A DNA stretch of 64,000 nucleotides from Moniliophthora roreri. Taxonomy: Eukaryota > Basidiomycota > Agaricomycetes > Agaricales > Marasmiaceae. The notes beneath the pieces are model-generated. The model was not told the DNA's origin. It did no database searches and saw only the letters and a list, made by a program, of their open reading frames with translations. This document shows positions 24,098 through 35,200 of the stretch, piece by piece. Where the stretch lies: contig LATX02000001.1 in NCBI GenBank assembly GCA_001466705.2, positions 2,852,001 through 2,916,000 of the forward strand, given 5' to 3'. The position numbers were made by a program, and so were the translations under genes. Within the stretch, counting starts at the first letter, position 1, and each line of letters opens with the position of its first letter.

Positions 24098-25451
24098 ATG
24101 GCCAAATGCACCCGTTATTCTGAATATCTTCCTGAGAGGCCCATGGTCGGGTATGGGATGGACCAGCCTGATCCCCAATGGCCCAATGGCGCCAAAATCG
24201 CTATCTCGTTTGTATGTCACTATTCTACATAGTTTCTCCGCACTTTCCGAGCTCATTGCTGAGGCACAGGTTATCAATTGGGAGGAAGGTGGCGAGAGGA
24301 ACATACTCGAGGGTGACGAGGGCTCAGGTAAGCTTGGCCCGTTGCCCGTTCATAACGCGGCGCTCATTGGTACTACTAGAAACGTTTATCATTGAAACGC
24401 TCTCTCAACCCTCTCGTATCGGCGAACGTGATGATCTCGTTGAGTCACAGTTCGAGTACGGTCCGCGCGTTGGTCTGCCACGAATAATGCGCCTGTTTAA
24501 AAAGCAAGAAACACTCAGTTGCTAAGAAATCTAGAATCTCACTATGTCTAACCCAGATACAACATGACCGCAACTATGTATACTGTGGCAGCTGCTCTTG
24601 AGCGTGCACCGTACTTAGGCCCCATGCTCGTTAAACAAGGGTTCGAAATTGCTTGCCATGGAAATCGCTGGATCAACTTCATGAATGTAGCTCCCGAGGA
24701 AGAGGAGAAGCATATGCATCAGGCTATCGATCGGCTACAGAAATATACGGGCGACCCTACCATACCCAGAGGTTGGATGATTGGACGACGGAGCAATGCA
24801 AGCCCTAGATTGTATGCTCGCGCGGCCAAGGAAAGAGGTCTGGAGTTTTTGTACAGTTCTGACAGTTACGGCGATGATCTTCCAGTACGTCTAAGTATGC
24901 TTGTCCATAGTCTAGGCTCACCACCGACATTCTATAGTATTGGCTTGAGAGCCCTTTAGCGTCTGAAGGAGAGCCTGATGATGGAATGCTCATTATTCCA
25001 TATACCTTGTACGTTCTTCCTGCATCATGTTCTTGAATTTTGGCCTCACTTCTGGCCTCACTTCTTTGTACTTTCCGTAAAGGGATTGTAATGATTTTCG
25101 TTTTGTTGTTCCCGGTTCGGGCTGGTCTTCTGGAGAAGATTTTTATAAGCATCTCGTGTGTCTTTAATTCCCCATTCGCTCTTCCTCCGAATACAACGAG
25201 TTTCTATTTCCCAGGTCGATACTTTCGATGTCCTTTACGAAGAGGGAGTAGCCGGTCAAGCCAAGATGATGTCTGTGGGCTTGCACAATAGATGTATCGG
25301 CCGGCCAGGACGACTCGCCGCGGTAGAAAAGTTTATGCAGTATATCTCTCAGAAGGAGGGAGTTTGGGTCGCAAGACGCGATGAGATTGCGAGGCATTGG
25401 CGGGATAAGTTCCCTTATATTCCAGAGAGATGCCAAGGGAGAGTAATATGA
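24098..25451 (+). CDS. PuuE-type allantoinase-like polysaccharide deacetylase, copy 2
   Basis: Paralogue of the divergently transcribed gene and the closer match to PuuE: RPMVGYGMDQPDPQWPNGAK, ISFVINWEEGGERNILEGDE, QFEYGPRVGLPRIMRLFKKY, FEIACHGNRW, GWMIGRRS, FLYSSDSYGDDLPYW, PGSGWSSGEDFYKHL, VDTFDVLYEEG, AKMMSVGLHNRCIGRPGRL and WVARRDEIARHW. Exon 1 is 24098-24211. All introns keep frame and canonical borders, so the gene looks functional. Compared with copy 1, the motif-2 region reads HGNRW in place of HGYRW. Allantoinase is the suggested activity, from family similarity plus the neighbouring NCS1 permease and amidase. The start is the first ATG of the conserved N-terminus. Confidence 0.85.
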
Positions 25452-25646
25452 TAGTATGTCTAGACTCTGATTAATTTTATAATCATACTCTTCAGTGGCA
25501 GCTACGGCTAAGTTTGAGTCGCTGAGTCTAGACATACGGTAGAAAGAAAACCCTGGAGGACATACTTACATACGTATGATCCAAGTACGTGTTTTCTTAT
25601 GAAAGATTCTATCTATAAATTCGAGAGTTGCCCCGACTAGCTTTGA

Positions 25647-27561
25647 TTACGGAACGATATACTCGCTTTCTCCTTTTTCGTTAGTGCTCTTCGATTCGTC
25701 GCGTCGTAGTTCTATCCCTAGTTGTTGGTTCCCTTCCTCATCCAACCCATCAGCAAACGCCTCGAATTTCTGCCCTTCCAAAACGTCCTTCAGTGGAGAC
25801 GCAAGCGACCATATCTTGTAAAAGCCGTAATACATACAGTATCCATACCCGCTACAAGAAATGGAAAAGTGAGGTATAAGCTACGCGATGCGAATGTAGA
25901 ACAGCTCACGACAAGAACGCTAGGAAGGTCTTCCCATCCTTTAGGATCTTCCAGGGGACAATAGCAAGGCCTGCTAGACAACAGATGAATTGCCCGCACC
26001 TGATCGTCATGTACTTTGGAAACAGGGCGGTAATATCAGATCCAAAAGGGAGGCACTGAATAGGAACCATGAATAGGTAGTGAGATACTACCCACATTCG
26101 TCGACAAGTTGATAGCGGTCAGGGCAAGGGCCATGCTTCCCGCAGCTAGAAACACTCCGAACCTTGCACCGGGACTATTGGGGTATTGATCGAGCATCGA
26201 TTGCGTGACATCCCAAAGATTCCAAAGAGCCTTGCCGTACAGTTCCTTTGAAGCGGAAGCGATTAGAATTCCATAGAGCCCTGGGATAGCAGAAGTGATG
26301 GGAAACATCAAAATTTGGCCCCAGAATTGATCATTTGGTTTCCTTGCGTATCGAGCAATATCTGCTTGGTTCATGGTCAGAGATGAGATAGTACCAAAGC
26401 CGCAGTTGAAAGCTTGCATCCACCAGCCAAGAATGCCATGCATAGCGACAAACTACTATAAAGTAGGAAAAATTTCTTGCATAAACAGAAGCAAATCATA
26501 CCACGATGACAAACTTTGCGATGTAGAACCACTTAAGGCCCCGAGGATGGAAGAGTGTCAGACATTGGACTTGCATCATGATTCAGTTGGCCGTTGTCAT
26601 GTAGAATGTACGGACCTACAGATGAACCATGCTATGAGAACTACAAGCTGCGTTCATTCGGATCTTCATGGGTGGTGCTTGCATGACACTGGTTGTCTCG
26701 TCGTAATCCCTGAAGATTCAGAATTCAGGAAGAGTGTTTGCAATGTTAGCCCAGGAAGGTCATATACACCGTAAGCACACATCGACGAGTCATCCAGCAT
26801 AGAAGGTGTTAACTCCGTTCCAGATTATCTGGTGTACTGTTGAGTACATATGTATGTGTCTACTTATCGAGCGAAATGGCTCACGCAGACAATAGCCCTG
26901 TGAGAGATTCATAAACTGAGGGTCCAAGAGATAGCTTATAGCCTACCGTACCTCATTATCACAGTCATGTAACTTCCCCACATACCCCAGGATACTCTCG
27001 CGACGACCAGAAATCCAATGTGACATCGAGAAGCGATGCGCCCATTAGCGACTACTATGAATGTCTGGGCGACAACATTGAATGAAATGAGCAAAGAGCG
27101 GGAGGAGAGGCTCACGCCGATGATGAGAGATGTTGAGAGCAATCCATGCATTTCACCAGGATAGTCCAAGGGCGACGGTCGCACTGCCGGCAGTCCAAGT
27201 CAGTACTGGAATATCTTCCAAAGGTTGCACACGAATCTAACCGCATTCGCAGCATGTGCTGCCCAGAAGGATGCGTATAGCCAAGCCGTCCATTTGCGCT
27301 CTTCTGGAGGAGTCGGATCGAGACTGAAAGCAGGAGTAGTGGATGAGATTAACAAATCTTGCAGCAGTACGACAGTGTTCTCACTCATGATTACCCCACC
27401 GGTTACCTTGAGCAGAAGGATGACGGTCAGTGATTTGCGCTACAGGTTATTAGAACTATCACACACCTTCAAAGACGAATTGCCCTTGAGGAACCTGGAT
27501 AATGTCGACCAACTTATTCCACAGATTTCTCTTCCGACCAGAAAGAACAGCAGGCGCCATA
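25647..27561 (-). CDS. NCS1 family permease (uracil/allantoin/hydantoin type)
   Basis: A 12-TM proton symporter for nucleobases and related compounds. Exon 1 starts at ATG 27561 (MAPAVLSGRKRNLWNKL). After splicing, the signature NRWGNHDLDPTPPEERKWTA appears; it is the conserved N-terminal NCS1 motif before TM1. It is followed by LTWTAGSATVALGLSW, TMNQADIARYARKP (TM6 cytoplasmic motif), GILIASASKELYG, FLAAGSMALALTAINLSTN, SDITALFPKYMTIRCGQFI and KILKDGKTFLAFLSGY. The hydrophilic C-terminal tail ends KGESEYIVP. Multiple short introns interrupt it. The family includes Fur4 (uracil), Dal4 (allantoin) and bacterial Mhp1 (hydantoin); the substrate cannot be fixed here. Neighbouring allantoinase-like genes make a ureide plausible. 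Confidence 0.85.
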
Positions 27562-29759
27562 ATTATGAATTCGGCTCGCTTCACCCACTTGCTTTTATCA
27601 TGTTTAGGGTATCAAGGAAAAGAGTGTGACACTATTAGTTCGTGACACGAAAATCTAGGACTCGGAGGTTATTTCTGTTTTTTGTCCTTTCCTCATCACT
27701 GCCGTGACCTCAGTCAAATGGGCATGACGGTGGCTTTCTTGAATCCTTCATCAACCGCACCATAAACCTCTGTCACTCTTCGGAAAATCTCGTCTGGTTC
27801 GTGAATGTCTGTTTGCTCTGTATTCAAGGGTGTGCTTACAACTCGCCGCGCGAGGTCTATTTAGAATAGTGCCAACGGTGTCAATCCCTTTGCGATGATT
27901 ATCATCTGTACAAAATGATCTCTATCCCAATGCAACCAGCCTATTGAAAAGAACATAATATCCATCAAATATTGTCTCGCTAAAAACCGGAGGGCACTTT
28001 CAAGAGTTGATTATGCTAGCAGTACCCTCAGCATGGTCAGAAGCATTCTTTTGGTGTACTTTGAGGCTAGTCCTTATGTTACTTGTAGGTCCCGATATCA
28101 GGCGGAGGCGGTATCTTTGACAGGATGGGATAGAGGATATTGATATCAGGTTCTGATATTTGACAAGTGTTCGCAACCGTACTAGCGATGCTCTCTATCT
28201 GCGTTGTAATTCTGGGTGGTGCAATGGTGTGTCTTCGTGATGGCCCCGCTTCTTCTCTATGACCACGAACCGTAGCTCTCACACTCTCGAGTACGTCTGG
28301 CTGTATTACGGACAAATGTGATCTCCTCATTTTTACCCTACGAGAGGCTAATACATATTTACTAGATTTACTGTCTTTCATAATGTCCGAGTCAGTAGCA
28401 AAGTACGGGTTACATTCAAACTCCGAGATCATCCGCGCCACTCGCAGCTATACTTCTAGGAGATTTTGGGCAAGTCAAGTAACACGAGTTCTGCCGATGA
28501 TTCTGTTGCAGTCTGTGATGTCGACTCTCTGGACGTGTATGTTGATCTATTGAAAAGAGCACCGAGCTTCTCTTTTCGTTCAGATCGTGACGAAAACGGG
28601 CTACGTTGTACCCACACTGCAAGTTGGATTCGTAATTTGGGTGGTCGGTGAGTTGCCAACATGAAACGTCTACCTGGACTAGCTGCTACTCGATTGTAGA
28701 ATTATATCACCTCTACGTCGGCACCTTTCTAGCATATGTGATCCCTACGTTGGTTTTCGCAGGCATGGCATCGGATCTTTTAAACAAGTTAACTGTCATG
28801 TCGAACGGGACCAAACCGGTGCTTAAGCGGGTGCTCTAAACACAGGTCTGAACTTCGCTCACTTTGCTATGTACGCGAAATCGATGGTTCGACATCTCAG
28901 CTATAACACTAAGAAGTTCTGGCAGGTAAGCGCCCTCCCTATCCTTTGTAGGGGGAAAAACCTGTAGTTTTGGTAACATCCGGAACTCACTTCTATAAAA
29001 ATCGTTCATCCCTGGACTCTCCAGTAGGATTGTGAACGTCGTTGTCAAGTTTGGGATCGGCGCTGTTGATGGCGAGGTTGGACCAAGCGTATAATGCTAT
29101 GCAGTCGGCGCTAATGAGTAGCATTCATAGGTAGGTGTCATCCAGATTGGAACAGCTCTGCCAGGATCGTTCTGGTCTCTTCTATGCAGTGCCTTATATC
29201 CTCTTCCATGGTCCTTGCAGTATCGCTATCTCTCTTTATTCCTGTGAGTACCTTTCATCGTAAGCCTCCCATGGTTTTCTCATAGGAAGATACAGAACTG
29301 CTGTACCCCTCAGTGCCCCCCTTGAAACTTGAAGCTTCCAATTCGTCGGGTACAACCACTAGTGAATCGATGGCGAAAGCTAGGGAGCGATCAGCAGGGT
29401 GAAAACAAGTTCATCGCCCCAGAGGAAGTCTTCTCCAGTAGGGATAGCAACTTGGGTGAAAAACGCATGCTAATACGTACCTTCGGAAAGCGGAGATTGA
29501 CAATAGTAACAGTGATAGAACAAGCTCCAGTCGCATATGGTTAAAAGCCACCGGTCGACCCCGTCCCATGCACATGGGGACCCCTGAGCACGTATATATA
29601 GCAGATAGTTTTGCGTTTGATTGAATTGTATGTATGCCTCCCGGTAAAATTAGAGATCCCGGATGCCTGATAGTCCCACGGCGCTTGTTTTCCCATGAGC
29701 ACTATGAGCGGATCTGATACTTCTCTCTTTAGCATAGTTTTGCCTTCCCCTCGCCCAGA
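27562..29759. other. Long gap with unidentified coding-like fragments
   Basis: No complete gene was resolved. Plus-strand pieces look protein-like but do not join cleanly: SVAVCDVDSLDVYVDLLKRA and APSFSFRSDRDENG (about 28500-28600), a hydrophobic LYHLYVGTFLAYVIPTLVFA stretch (about 28700-28760), GLNFAHFAMYAKSMVRHLSY (about 28850-28900), and EDTELLYPSVPPLKLEASNS (about 29290-29345). A 120-residue minus-strand frame at 28079-28441 is also free of stops. This may be an unrecognised multi-exon gene or a decayed one. Confidence 0.35.
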
Positions 29760-31833
29760 ATGGCGCCGAACTTGAATGATCTTTCTAACATCGAGCGACG
29801 CCTGAATATGAAAATCAAGCCCGAAGATCGTGAAGACTATCTTCAGCTCCTTGCTGCGATGGATGCTGCTGCTCAAGTTGTACTGGCTATGGACGGCAAG
29901 TATTCAGGGCTTTTATTTTGTGGATTGCTGATTTGCTGCATGCCATTTAGACTATACACTTCCTGTCAACGTAGACCGCTTTCCTCGTACGAACATACAT
30001 GTCCCACCAGATTCCGAAAATAAGCTTCGAGGATGGGCCTGCAAAACGACTGTAAAGGGATCAGGCAGCGGAGCTTTGGATGGCCGCACAATATGTCTCA
30101 AGGATAACATATGCCTAGCTAATGTTCCATGTAGGTTTGGGACAGCCGTCATCAATAATTTCGTTCGTACGTCGTCACTTCCATGTCTCGCGTCACAAGG
30201 TATTGATCAACACCGCTCATAGCCGAGGTCGATGCCACAGTTGTGACTCGCATACTTGAAGCAGGGGGAACTATTTCTGGGAAGGCAACTTGCGAAGTAC
30301 GCGCCGTATACACTTAATAAAAAAAAAACTTCTAATGCATCAACCACAGGACATGTCGCACGGCGCCGCGTCATTTACATCATATAACGGACCCGTGGAA
30401 AATCCTTTCGCCCATGGTTTCTCAACGGGTGGCTCGTCGTCAGGGTGTGGCGCCCTTATAGGCAGTGGCGAGGTCGATATGGGGATCGGTGGAGACCAAG
30501 GAGGCAGTATACGAATCGTACGAATATGTCCTATTCTTGAACAGCGGATATTCACATGATTTCCTAGCCTGCATCTCTCTGTGGCATCGTTGGGTTGAAA
30601 GCAACATTCGGACTGATACCGTATACCGGTGTGTTGTCTTCAGAAGCTTCCCTGGACCATGTTGGTCGGTATATATACACTTGATTATTGATGTTTTCAA
30701 TTAAACGACTCACAGGACCTATGGCCCGAAATGTCACCGACGTTGCGTTGCTCCTCCAAGCCATAGCCGGCTATGATGGTATCGATGATCGGCAGCTAGG
30801 AGTGCCAAGTGTGGACTCCGTTCCTACATACGCAGCATCGTTGTCTGGAATTCTGTCGGACCCTTTGCCGCTATCATACGTGAAGATTGGTGTACTGAAA
30901 GAAGGGTTCGCCTCACCTCATCTTGCACCTGATGTCGAGGCGGTAGTCAAGTCCGCTATCAACAGATTCGCGACCCTTGGTGCTGCTGTAATCGAGGTGT
31001 CAGTGCCCGGGCATTCAAATAGTGGCTCGTTGATGCAGGTATTGAACAAGATGGGGAGTAGTCAGGCGAGGCTTGGAAGAGCGAACGCGAGACGGGGACT
31101 CTATATCAGTAACTTTTACGATAGACTCCTGCCATGGAACGAAGATAAATGGAGTAAGGTAGGTCCTTTACCAATTCTAACAACGCAAGTTTTGATCAAT
31201 GGGATGATAATCAGGTGCATTCTTTTGTGAAGGGGTTAGTTGTTCACCAGCTTCTCTGTTTGAACATGCTCTGATTCCTCGGTCGAATCAGTACTGCAAT
31301 AAGCGGGTGGGCAAGCAGCGCTGTTCTGACAGTGAGACCAGAGCTGACTTGAGAGCTCGTAACAGTGAATACGCATTTGAAAAGTATCCAGCCGTTTATG
31401 GCCGTGCGAGCAATATCGTGCGGAAACTGAAGGAAAGTTACGACGCCGTCCTCAAAGAGGTAGATGTCATTGTCATGCCTACGGTCCCAATAACCGCTCC
31501 TCGACATGTAGCCCGCGATGCAAGTCCATTGGCGGCAACAAAGAAGACAGGTAAATGCGATTTTCCTCTACCGAAAACTCACTAACCAGTTACACTGTAG
31601 CCGGTCTGACCGATAATACGAGTATATTCAATGGTACAGGTCATCCGGCGCTCTCGTTACCCGTTGGATTCGCTGCACCAGCACCCAGTGATGTGATACA
31701 TCCTGGTGATGAGAACATCAAGCTTCCTGTTGGCTTACAGATAGTCGGACCATGGTGGGGCGAAGAGCTTTGCCTGAAAGTCGGTGCCGCTTGGGAGGCC
31801 GGTTGGGATTGGAAGACCGGCTTTCCGCGGTAG
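29760..31833 (+). CDS. Amidase-signature enzyme
   Basis: An amidase of the Ser-cisSer-Lys family that hydrolyses amide bonds. The N-terminus is [20 protein letters not shown]. The catalytic Lys is in [10 protein letters not shown]. The Gly/Ser-rich loop [18 protein letters not shown] is followed by the nucleophile region [10 protein letters not shown]. This splices to [20 protein letters not shown] and then [20 protein letters not shown]. Later exons give [29 protein letters not shown] and [15 protein letters not shown], and the protein ends WDWKTGFPR. All signature residues are present and the introns (about 50-60 nt) keep frame, so it looks active. The exon structure around 31150-31300 is the least certain. 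The substrate is unknown; next to the allantoinase-like genes and the NCS1 permease it could release ammonia from an amide or ureide intermediate. Confidence 0.85.
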
Positions 31834-32129
31834 GAAATGTAAGATATTGAGCGAGTCAGAGGACAAAGGGCTGTTGCACGGACATCAGTACGCGGGTCAA
31901 GGTCCGTAGAGTAGAATAGATAGGCTGCGAGACTCTATTCATTTCCCTATATCTACATAAAATACAGTGATCCTGATACGCCAAAAGATAATGATACAAT
32001 GGGTAAAGGAGGCTACAAAGGAGTAAGTGGGGTATCGGGCATCACGGCGGAACGGGAACAAAACAGAGAAACACTAGCGAAGAAAGCGAGAAATGAGTCG
32101 ATGACTATGCCAGGAATTGAACTGGCTCT

Positions 32130-32470
32130 CTAGTAGCCTTGGTTTATCAGGGCCAAAGCCTGAGCTGCAGCGGTTTCTTCAGCTCCCAATCTCGTGGAAG
32201 CTTGTCCGCGACCAAATTCCACGTTGTCAACTTTCGGCAGAATCCAAGTGAGTAAACGAAGAGTGATTCGCTGGAGCTGCGTACCGTAGACAATCGAGAC
32301 CCAAGTTGCTGCATTTTGGGGCCCGTAAGAAGCATTCCGAAATTCGTACCGACGACCAGCACTTTGACAGTAGTTGTTGAGAGTCATTTTGTATCCACTT
32401 GAGCCTGCAAAAAGGCAGTGAGAAAGAATGTTAAGAATGTCCCAGAACAAGAGAACATACGAGCGGCCAT
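32130..32470 (-). CDS. Stand-alone double-stranded RNA-binding motif protein (76 aa)
   Basis: Exons 32461-32470, 32285-32404 and 32130-32230 join in phase to 76 residues, almost exactly one dsRBM. Helix 1 is MTLNNYCQSAGRRYEFRN. The beta strands are YGPQNAATWVSIVYG and VDNVEFGRGQAST. Helix 2 is LGAEETAAAQALALINQGY. The usual KKxAK basic patch before helix 2 is replaced by RLGAEET, so RNA affinity may be altered. The first coding exon is only 10 nt (MAA plus one base). A TATA box lies upstream on the minus strand. Small single-dsRBM proteins occur in several agaricomycetes; their role is not established. Confidence 0.72.
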
Positions 32471-32507
32471 CTTAGTAAATTTGTCTGGAGGAAGACAAGC
32501 CCTCCAG

Positions 32508-32516
32508 CCTTATATA
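32508..32516 (-). promoter_or_regulatory. TATA box of the dsRBM gene
   Basis: TATATAAGG on the minus strand, 38 bp upstream of the ATG at 32470. Confidence 0.5.
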
Positions 32517-33528
32517 CGGACGTCACGAATTATTCCTCGGAGCTATGTCTGCGTTTTCGCAATAGCAATAAGTCTAGAAGTGAGTCAACAGCCTCCAGCG
32601 CGTTTAATAGCAGATGTCTTCGTCTTCGGAAGAAAGTCTGGAACCGAGGAGTCAAATACTGTTATCCCGCTAAGTGATTGGTTGGCTTTGAGATTTCGAA
32701 TAGTTTCTATTCGTTCTGGTAGGATTTCATATTCTAAACAAATACGACGCGTGAAATAAGCACAAAGCGAAGGGCCCAAGCGAAGAAAGCTATCACTGAC
32801 AGGTTGTAATAGTCCAATCCGCCAGCATCTCCGGTCCGTACAAAACGTTGTCGTCGAGACGAATAGCGAAGTGAAGCAAATGGAGCAACACCAGTAGTAA
32901 AATCCACAGCAGCTTGTTCGGGATCCCTAAGACACAGTAAGAACCAATGACATCCAAACCCATTGGCGAAGAGGCAAATATGAGTCGAGTCAGAGTCATA
33001 TCTGATTTCCGGTTTGATTTTGGGCGTTGTGCTGTTGCGCTGTAGGACGGCGGTCGACCCGGGTTCGTACATCCGCCGACTGGGGAAGGAAATAGTAGCA
33101 GCAAAACTATAGCCTTCCGAGACCAAGAGTGGCAAGCACCGCTGCGAAAGGTCGCGAAAGGTAATGAACAAACCATATATGGCAACAGTGTTGTCGAGGG
33201 CCGATGAAATGAAAAATTAGTGGACCGAGATAAGAGCAGTCACACCGCCATAGTAACAGAGCATCAACGTTGAGTAGAAGATCCTTTCGCTCTAATCAAG
33301 CTCCGAAGATAGCTGTGATAGAACCCAACAGCCTGGATCGTAAACTTGGAGTCATTAATTCTGGCGAAGAGCAGGTTGACTGGATTCTACTTCAAGGGGA
33401 ATGATTATCAGACAGAGCAAAGCAGAACAGAGCCTCAGGTGTACGCACCGCAGCCGTTAAAGCGATAGCAATAGGCGCTATGGGCTTGATTTCCTACTAC
33501 TGTGGTACTAGGGTGCTGGTCTGGTCCG

Positions 33529-33558
33529 TTTTCGGGGTTTTCGGGGTTTTCGGGTTTT
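33529..33558 (+). repeat. Tandem TTTTCGGGG repeat (about 3 units)
   Basis: Two perfect TTTTCGGGG units and a third TTTTCGGG, followed by TTTT. The four runs of G would be compatible with, but do not prove, quadruplex formation. Confidence 0.85.
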
Positions 33559-33787
33559 ATTTATGTAATGTTATCAACCATCCCGTCGAAGGCCGGATGG
33601 GTTCGTCATGCTAGGTACTAGGGACTGATCAAGGGAGGCCTTCGCCTTCAGCAGGACGTTATATTTACCATCCGACGCCTGAAATATCTTTCTGCAAGTG
33701 AGAAAGGTGATGACAAAACGCATGATTACAGAAGGCTTACTCAGGCAGCGAGTATGGCTAGTCTTCGGACGGTGAGCGTCCTATGGA

Positions 33788-33796
33788 TATAAAAGG
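33788..33796 (+). promoter_or_regulatory. TATA box of the AsaB-like gene
   Basis: TATAAAAGG lies 56 bp upstream of the ATG at 33844. Confidence 0.6.
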
Positions 33797-33843
33797 GCCA
33801 GGAATCGCTTTTCTTCGCATTGATCACCTTCACTTCCCAAGCC

Positions 33844-34790
33844 ATGTCATCTGTACCAGGATCTCTCCTCTACTTCAGTCTTCCAGCAGACGGCTCACGC
33901 CCTTACACTAAAATCAACCAGAACGCCGACGGTTCTCGTAACAACTGGACACCTGAGGAACATGTCGTCAATATCGAGAACGTCCGAGGCAACGAATCGG
34001 CTTATTCCTTGGACAAGACAGGATTTCAGTTTTTTACCGAACCGGCCAAACATACATCATTCTCGAACGACGCAGAGATCGAGAAAGAGTACTACCCGGA
34101 GAGCGCAGAACTCATTAAGAAGCTAACAGGCGCTAGCAAGGTGGTGTTGTTTGATCATAGTGAGTGTCCGTTGCAGCACTCGGTTCGTCAATTCTGATTG
34201 GTCATCCACCTTTGGCAGCTATCCGACGACGTCGCCCAGGGCAACTTGATGATAGTGTGGACAAGAGACAGCCCGTTGCTCAGGTTCATGTAGATCAGAC
34301 TACAGAATCTGCCGCGACGCGGGTTCGACGACATCTTCCTGAGGAGGAAGCCAAGGAACGTCTCCAGCGCCGGTTCCAGATCATCAACCTCTGGCGACCA
34401 ATCTCACATCCTGCCCACGATTGGCCCCTCGCACTATGCGATTACAGCACGGTCGACAGGAATAAGGATCTGGTCCCCGTCGCACTAATCTACCCTGATA
34501 GGGAGGGCGAGACCTACGGTGTCAAGTTCAGCCCAAACCACCGGTGGAAGTACAAGAAAGGAATGTCCCCCGAAGAGATCGTACTCATCAAGTGGTACGT
34601 ATACCGCAATCTTCGATATTTCCATAAAATTCTATCCTCATCATTCCCTTTACTTTGCAGCTTTGATTCGATTCAAGATGGAAGTGTCGCCGTCCTAACC
34701 CCTCATACGGCATTCCAGGATCCTGCTACACCAGAGGGCACGCCCTTCCGAGAATCAATTGAACTAAGAGCGCTTGTGTTCTATGATTAA
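33844..34790 (+). CDS. AsaB/CmcJ-like (GA4 desaturase family) hydroxylase/desaturase
   Basis: Exons 33844-34159, 34219-34594 and 34661-34790 give 273 residues. Landmarks typical of the fungal AsaB/CmcJ family are FQFFTEPAKHTSF, YYPESAELIKKLTGASKVVL, FDHTIRRRRPG (across intron 1), VAQVHVDQTTESAATRVRRH, INLWRPISHPAHDWPLALCD, and near the end DSIQDGSVAVLTPHTAFQDP plus RESIELRALVFYD. These proteins are annotated as hydroxylase/desaturase or methyltransferase-like enzymes of secondary metabolism (CmcJ in cephamycin, AsaB in aspergillic-acid-type clusters). HVD plus a downstream His would fit an Fe/2-oxoglutarate-type site, but I infer that. The length matches the family. No biosynthetic core enzyme is adjacent. 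Confidence 0.82.
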
Positions 34791-35200
34791 GATCGGATGT
34801 AGTACCATCGCTTATGATTTGTACTGTACATAGATGATTTTGCAAAGAATGTGGATCCAGACTCAAGGATTTTAATGCGATAGCGAAGGACTTTGTTCTT
34901 GGAGTCCTCAATAGTCATTGCGAGTCAAGATTGTAAATATCACTGATGAGCAAGCATGCATTCACCCTGGAGTCATCCTATTTGCCTTCTGACATCTTTT
35001 TTTCTCACTTCCATCTCACCCTGGTTCCCGAAGGTACTAGAGCCAAATGTTCCCTGTTAACACTATTAACTTTAGCAACAATAGTTCCTCTTCCTCTAGG
35101 TTTACTTTGACCTATTCTTTTGACTTCCTAGTAGCACCACGACGATTGACGTTTGGCTCGACATTCTTTTGATACCGAACATCCAGAAACTGAACCCAAG
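34791..35200. other. Intergenic, promoter of RIC8
   Basis: No gene or repeat was seen. It is T/C-rich before the ATG at 35201. Confidence 0.5.

Larger units (their letters stand above)
32517..33843. other. Intergenic with G/T tandem repeat
   Basis: Frames at 32734-33185 on the minus strand are compositionally biased and have no domain, so no gene is called. The interval holds a short TTTTCGGGG tandem array and, near its right end, the TATA box of the next gene. Confidence 0.5.

Noticed and set aside
32108..32130. Palindrome GCCAGGAATTGAACTGGC resembling a reversed tRNA T-arm
   Set aside because: The stem/loop has the wrong loop length and no other tRNA parts. It lies just after the dsRBM stop codon.
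32734..33185. Two overlapping minus-strand frames of 130-145 codons
   Set aside because: Mutually overlapping, leucine-rich by composition, no recognisable family.
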